Below, piece after piece: positions 7,083 to 9,229 of a stretch of DNA of 9,229 nt. Each line of letters begins with the position of its first letter. Positions within the stretch are counted from its first letter, which is position 1. The stretch is from assembly GCA_009700815.1 (NCBI GenBank), contig WLLG01000063.1, positions 1 to 9,229 on the forward strand. The letters run 5' to 3'. Made by a program: the position numbers and the translations under genes. Origin of the DNA: Actinomycetota bacterium (lineage in GTDB: Bacteria; Actinomycetota; Acidimicrobiia; Acidimicrobiales; Microtrichaceae). The notes below the pieces were generated by a model. The model saw nothing but the letters and a program-made list of their open reading frames with translations, did not search any database and was not told where the DNA came from.

Positions 7083-7095
7083 CATCCTTGTACCT

Positions 7096-7671
7096 ATGTC
7101 AGAGCAGCTAGATCTGGATGAATCGGGAAGGCAGCAGGATGCTGCATCCTCGGCGCCATCTACCCAGGAGAATTTTGGTTCGCTGCTTTCGGCAATCCCG
7201 AGACTGTTCGACCGCAGCGTTCGTCAGTTTGAGCTAGCAAGTTCCTTGCTTGTGGCGCTGACCTGTCATGCTGCGAGCTCCAGCGTTCATGAGGTCACGG
7301 CTACCGAACTGCTCGAGGCAGGTGCAGTACAGCCGGAACCCCTCGACGTGCTCGATGTGTTGCAAGCAGAACCTCTTGAGTCCGAGCGGGGTACAGATGG
7401 CAGTCTTCAGAACGAGATGGCGAATACAGGCGCCTCAAGCATGGCTCCTGAAGCGGTCCCAGAGGTTGCTGGCGTGCAGGTACTCGAATCGGAGCTAGGA
7501 GTTCCTGATTACGACAGTCTTGCGGCCTCTCAAGTTGTGCCAAGACTTGCCATGCTTTCGGCTGTGGATCTTCAAGCAATAGTTGACTATGAACTAGCGC
7601 ATCGCCGCCGGCAAACAATTCTGAACCGTGCCCTTGAGCTTTTGGATTCAAACTCAGATGAGTCTGAGTAG
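7096..7671 (+). CDS. Conserved hypothetical protein with C-terminal YDSLxAxxVVPRL helical domain
   Basis: No enzyme family is recognised. The 191-residue protein has three parts. An amphipathic helical segment at about 27-60 (NFGSLLSAIPRLFDRSV onward) includes a short hydrophobic run, SSLLVALTCHAA, that is too short and isolated to call a membrane helix. An acidic, low-complexity linker spans about 65-133. A C-terminal domain at about 134-184 includes PDYDSLAASQVVPRL, LSAVDLQAIVDYELAHR and TILNRALELL. That last pattern (YDxLxAxxVVxRLxxLSxxxLxxVxxYExxHRxRxTILxR) recurs at the ends of several unrelated-looking actinobacterial proteins, so it is probably a small helical interaction module. The start at ATG 7096 is preferred over TTG 7039, because the extra N-terminus looks like untranslated spacer. 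It lies 60 bases after the acidic protein gene, and its end overlaps the next gene by 14 bases. Confidence 0.7.
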   Translation: MSEQLDLDESGRQQDAASSAPSTQENFGSLLSAIPRLFDRSVRQFELASSLLVALTCHAASSSVHEVTATELLEAGAVQPEPLDVLDVLQAEPLESERGTDGSLQNEMANTGASSMAPEAVPEVAGVQVLESELGVPDYDSLAASQVVPRLAMLSAVDLQAIVDYELAHRRRQTILNRALELLDSNSDESE

Positions 7672-8209
7672 CACTGGACCCGACCCAGACATTGAGCAGT
7701 TCGCTCCGGAAACGGGTTTGTTAGATATCGAGTTGAAGACGGCTGTTCGTCCAGCCAGGCTCGAGGATGCACCTGAGCTTGCCCGATTGCGAGACTTGGC
7801 CTGCGAGCACATTGCGCAGCAGCGCGGGGGAGCAGTAGCGCTGCTCAGCGAGTTCCCGGAGCAGGACTCACTCAAGGCCAGCCTTGAGCCCGGATCTGCT
7901 ACAGACCGCCTATTCATCATTGCTCTGATTGGGAATACTCCGGTCGGCTACTGCTCAGCTGCGATAACGCAGCTTGAACAGGGCTATGCGCTCTGTCGGA
8001 TCAGCGAACTCTTTGTTGAATCACCAGCACAAGAAATCGGGATGGGTGCGCTGCTCCTGCAGTTCACCACGGAATGGGCAGTCGAGCGCCAATGCGCTGG
8101 GATTGACGCCACGGTTATGCCTGGTGATCGTGAGACCAAGAACTTCTTCGAGACCCTTGGTCTTGTAGCACGAGCAATCACCGTGCATCAGGACCTTTCT
8201 GGCAGATGA
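7658..8209 (+). CDS. GNAT family N-acetyltransferase
   Basis: Probable acetyl-CoA-dependent N-acetyltransferase, 183 residues. The GNAT domain starts at about residue 28 with TAVRPARLEDAPELARLRDLA, a standard beta1-alpha1 opening. After the central strands (LFIIALIGNTPVGYCSAAI at 85-103), beta4 is CRISELFVESP at 113-123, followed by the acetyl-CoA pyrophosphate loop QEIGMG at 125-130 (QxxGxG). The closing NFFETLGL at 162-169 is the usual alpha4 signature. The acceptor substrate cannot be inferred. ATG 7658 is chosen because it gives a short overlap (14 bases) with the preceding gene. A GTG at 7628 is also in frame but would lengthen the overlap without adding conserved sequence. The stop overlaps the next ATG (ATGA at 8206-8209), so it is translationally coupled to the Nudix gene. 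Confidence 0.85.
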   Translation: MSLSSTGPDPDIEQFAPETGLLDIELKTAVRPARLEDAPELARLRDLACEHIAQQRGGAVALLSEFPEQDSLKASLEPGSATDRLFIIALIGNTPVGYCSAAITQLEQGYALCRISELFVESPAQEIGMGALLLQFTTEWAVERQCAGIDATVMPGDRETKNFFETLGLVARAITVHQDLSGR

Positions 8210-8604
8210 GTCATCTAGCCGTCCACGTAGCCGCCCTTGTGGTGAGTGGGGATGACTTTCTGATGCTGAGGCAACACAAAAACTGGGCTTTACCCGCCAC
8301 AGCCGTTCGCTACGGCGAGACGCTGGCCGAGGCGGTGGTTCGAGCACTAGGAGACCAAGTCGGTGTGGCCGAGGCTATCTGTGGCCCGTTCATCGGTTGG
8401 GCTGAGTCAATCGACACCGAGACACCACAGAGCCACACACTGACTATGTACTTTCAGGCGGTGCTTCTTGATTCAACGACCCAACCTGCGTCACAGACTG
8501 CAGAGGTTCGCTGGATCCCATCTTGGGACGCGGCAGAACTCGGCTTGGCGGACGGCCTCGCCGAGTTCCTCGGTGAGCACGGATTGATCGAGACACTTAT
8601 CTGA
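8206..8604 (+). CDS. Nudix-fold protein with degenerate catalytic box
   Basis: A 132-residue single-domain Nudix-fold protein. The fold is recognisable from the opening VHVAALVVSGDDFLMLRQ, the WALP turn, the box region at 32-54 and the closing AEVRWIP strand at 99-105. The box normally reads Gx5Ex7REUxEExGU. Here the first G is T32, E38 is kept, R46 is kept, the following E is A47, and the metal-binding E-E pair is D50-Q51; G53 and V54 remain. Loss of most metal-binding acids predicts weak or no pyrophosphohydrolase activity, so it may act as a nucleotide-binding or regulatory protein, or be drifting. No winged-helix domain is attached, unlike NrtR-type regulators. It overlaps the GNAT stop codon by four bases, and AGGA at 8190-8193 lies 12 bases upstream of the ATG. 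It is the last + strand gene, followed by a strong hairpin. Confidence 0.83.
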   Translation: MSHLAVHVAALVVSGDDFLMLRQHKNWALPATAVRYGETLAEAVVRALGDQVGVAEAICGPFIGWAESIDTETPQSHTLTMYFQAVLLDSTTQPASQTAEVRWIPSWDAAELGLADGLAEFLGEHGLIETLI

Positions 8605-8619
8605 ATCCCGCTTCCCGAT

Positions 8620-8665
8620 TCTGCCTTGCGCCTGACCACCTAGAGGGGGTCAGGCGCAAGGCAGA
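8620..8665. terminator. Bidirectional hairpin terminator between convergent genes
   Basis: CTGCCTTGCGCCTGACC at 8621-8637 is perfectly complementary to 8648-8664, with a 10-base loop. One more T-A pair at 8620/8665 gives an 18-bp stem. It lies between the Nudix gene end (8604) and the stop of the - strand gene (8677), so it can serve both. No T-tract follows on either strand, as in the U-less terminators often proposed for high-GC Actinobacteria. Confidence 0.8.
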
Positions 8666-8676
8666 GCGAGTTGGCC

Positions 8677-9228
8677 TTAGCGGCCCTTCCACTCCGGAGG
8701 GCGCTTCTCAATAAAGGCGTTGAGACCTTCTGCAAAGTCTTCGGTGCCAAACATCTTGACGATGCCGTCTCCCGAGAGTTTCCAACCAATATCGTCAGGC
8801 TGGTCTGTGGCTTCGAGCACGATCTTTCGGCTCTCTCGAACGGCTAGAGGTGCGTTAGCAGTGATCTCTGCGGCAAGAGCCTTTGCAGTCTCGAGGGCCT
8901 CACCCTCTTCGCAGAGCCGGTTTACCCAGCCGAATTCGTATGCCCGCTCAGCAGGAAAATCAAGGCGTCCCGTCAGGACAAGCTCCATTGCAATATTCCT
9001 CGGCAACTTGCGTGGCAGCCGAAAGAGCCCGCCTGCAGCCGCAACAAGGTTGCGCTTTACCTCAGGCACACCAAACACGGCAGTCCTCGAGGCAACAACG
9101 AGGTCGGCCGCTAGGACCAACTCTGTCCCACCTGCCAACGCTGGGCCATCAACTGCTGCAATGATCGGCTTGGTCCGTTCACGCTGCACAAACCCGCCGA
9201 AGCCGCCTTTTGCCGTGGACATACCGCC
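8677..9228 (-). CDS. Enoyl-CoA hydratase/isomerase (crotonase family), 5' truncated by window edge
   Basis: Crotonase-fold enzyme acting on acyl-CoA thioesters, probably in beta-oxidation or a related degradation pathway. The frame stays open to the right edge: the codons before the ATG at 9222 encode GG, continuing the common GGMS stretch, so this Met is internal and about 70-80 N-terminal residues are missing. Counting from that Met, KPIIAAVDGPALAGGTELV at 18-36 gives one oxyanion-hole glycine and the first catalytic-position glutamate in GGTE. FGVPEV at 50-55 holds the second glutamate position. Both acids found in true hydratases are therefore present. NAPLAVRESRKIVLEA and the ending FIEKRPPEWKGR are typical of the family C-terminus. 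It converges on the Nudix gene across a strong hairpin, so it belongs to a separate transcript. The specific substrate is unknown. Confidence 0.92.
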   Translation of the reverse strand, partial: GGMSTAKGGFGGFVQRERTKPIIAAVDGPALAGGTELVLAADLVVASRTAVFGVPEVKRNLVAAAGGLFRLPRKLPRNIAMELVLTGRLDFPAERAYEFGWVNRLCEEGEALETAKALAAEITANAPLAVRESRKIVLEATDQPDDIGWKLSGDGIVKMFGTEDFAEGLNAFIEKRPPEWKGR

Positions 9229-9229
9229 A

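Noticed and set aside
7039..7095. N-terminal extension of the unknown protein from TTG 7039
   Set aside because: The start begins four bases after the preceding stop codon with no ribosome site, and the sequence has no match to the style of the protein. ATG 7096 is simpler.
1..9229. Search for a defence system, mobile element, CRISPR array or phage genes
   Set aside because: No nuclease, integrase, transposase, terminal inverted repeat or spaced repeat array is visible. The helicase is a housekeeping HelY type, and gene content and spacing look like ordinary chromosome.

Overview
This window carries ten protein-coding genes packed almost end to end: nine on the + strand and one converging on the - strand. 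Both outermost genes run off the window. No tRNA, rRNA, CRISPR array or insertion sequence is visible, and no gene-free stretch exceeds 300 bases; the largest gap is 168 bases, at 6322-6489. The organism is most likely a member of the Actinomycetota. The reasons are a HelY-type Ski2-like helicase, a small acidic protein with a DUF4193-like Cys4 tail, a tandem two-domain ThyX-like protein, frequent GTG starts, 4-base stop/start overlaps, few clear Shine-Dalgarno sequences, and moderately high GC. The class cannot be fixed from the sequence; Acidimicrobiia or a related lineage is a guess.

Layout. (1) 3-2367: the C-terminal part of a HelY-like helicase, then a stand-alone domain resembling the C-terminal half of diacylglycerol-kinase-family enzymes. 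(2) 2413-4574: a zinc-less medium-chain dehydrogenase, translationally coupled by a GTGA overlap to an M20 metallopeptidase of the PM20D2/ACY1L2 type. The junction is built from an 18-bp tandem repeat that copies the start module. (3) 4696-6321: a large protein made of two ThyX-like halves. (4) 6490-8604: a compact group of a very acidic protein with a Cys4 tail, an unrecognised protein with a conserved C-terminal helical domain, a GNAT acetyltransferase and a Nudix-fold protein with a degraded catalytic box. The last three overlap or lie close together. (5) 8621-8664: a perfect long hairpin between convergent genes, followed by a - strand enoyl-CoA hydratase/isomerase fragment.

Most of the content is ordinary actinobacterial chromosome, not a mobile or defence island. 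Two points stand out. In the double ThyX protein, each half keeps the part of the ThyX active-site signature that the other half has lost, which suggests one composite site built from two specialised halves. The 18-bp repeat spans the stop codon of one gene and the start codon of the next, so it duplicates a GGAG-N8-GTGA start signal in frame and extends the N-terminus of the peptidase. No evidence links the genes of the different blocks into one pathway.
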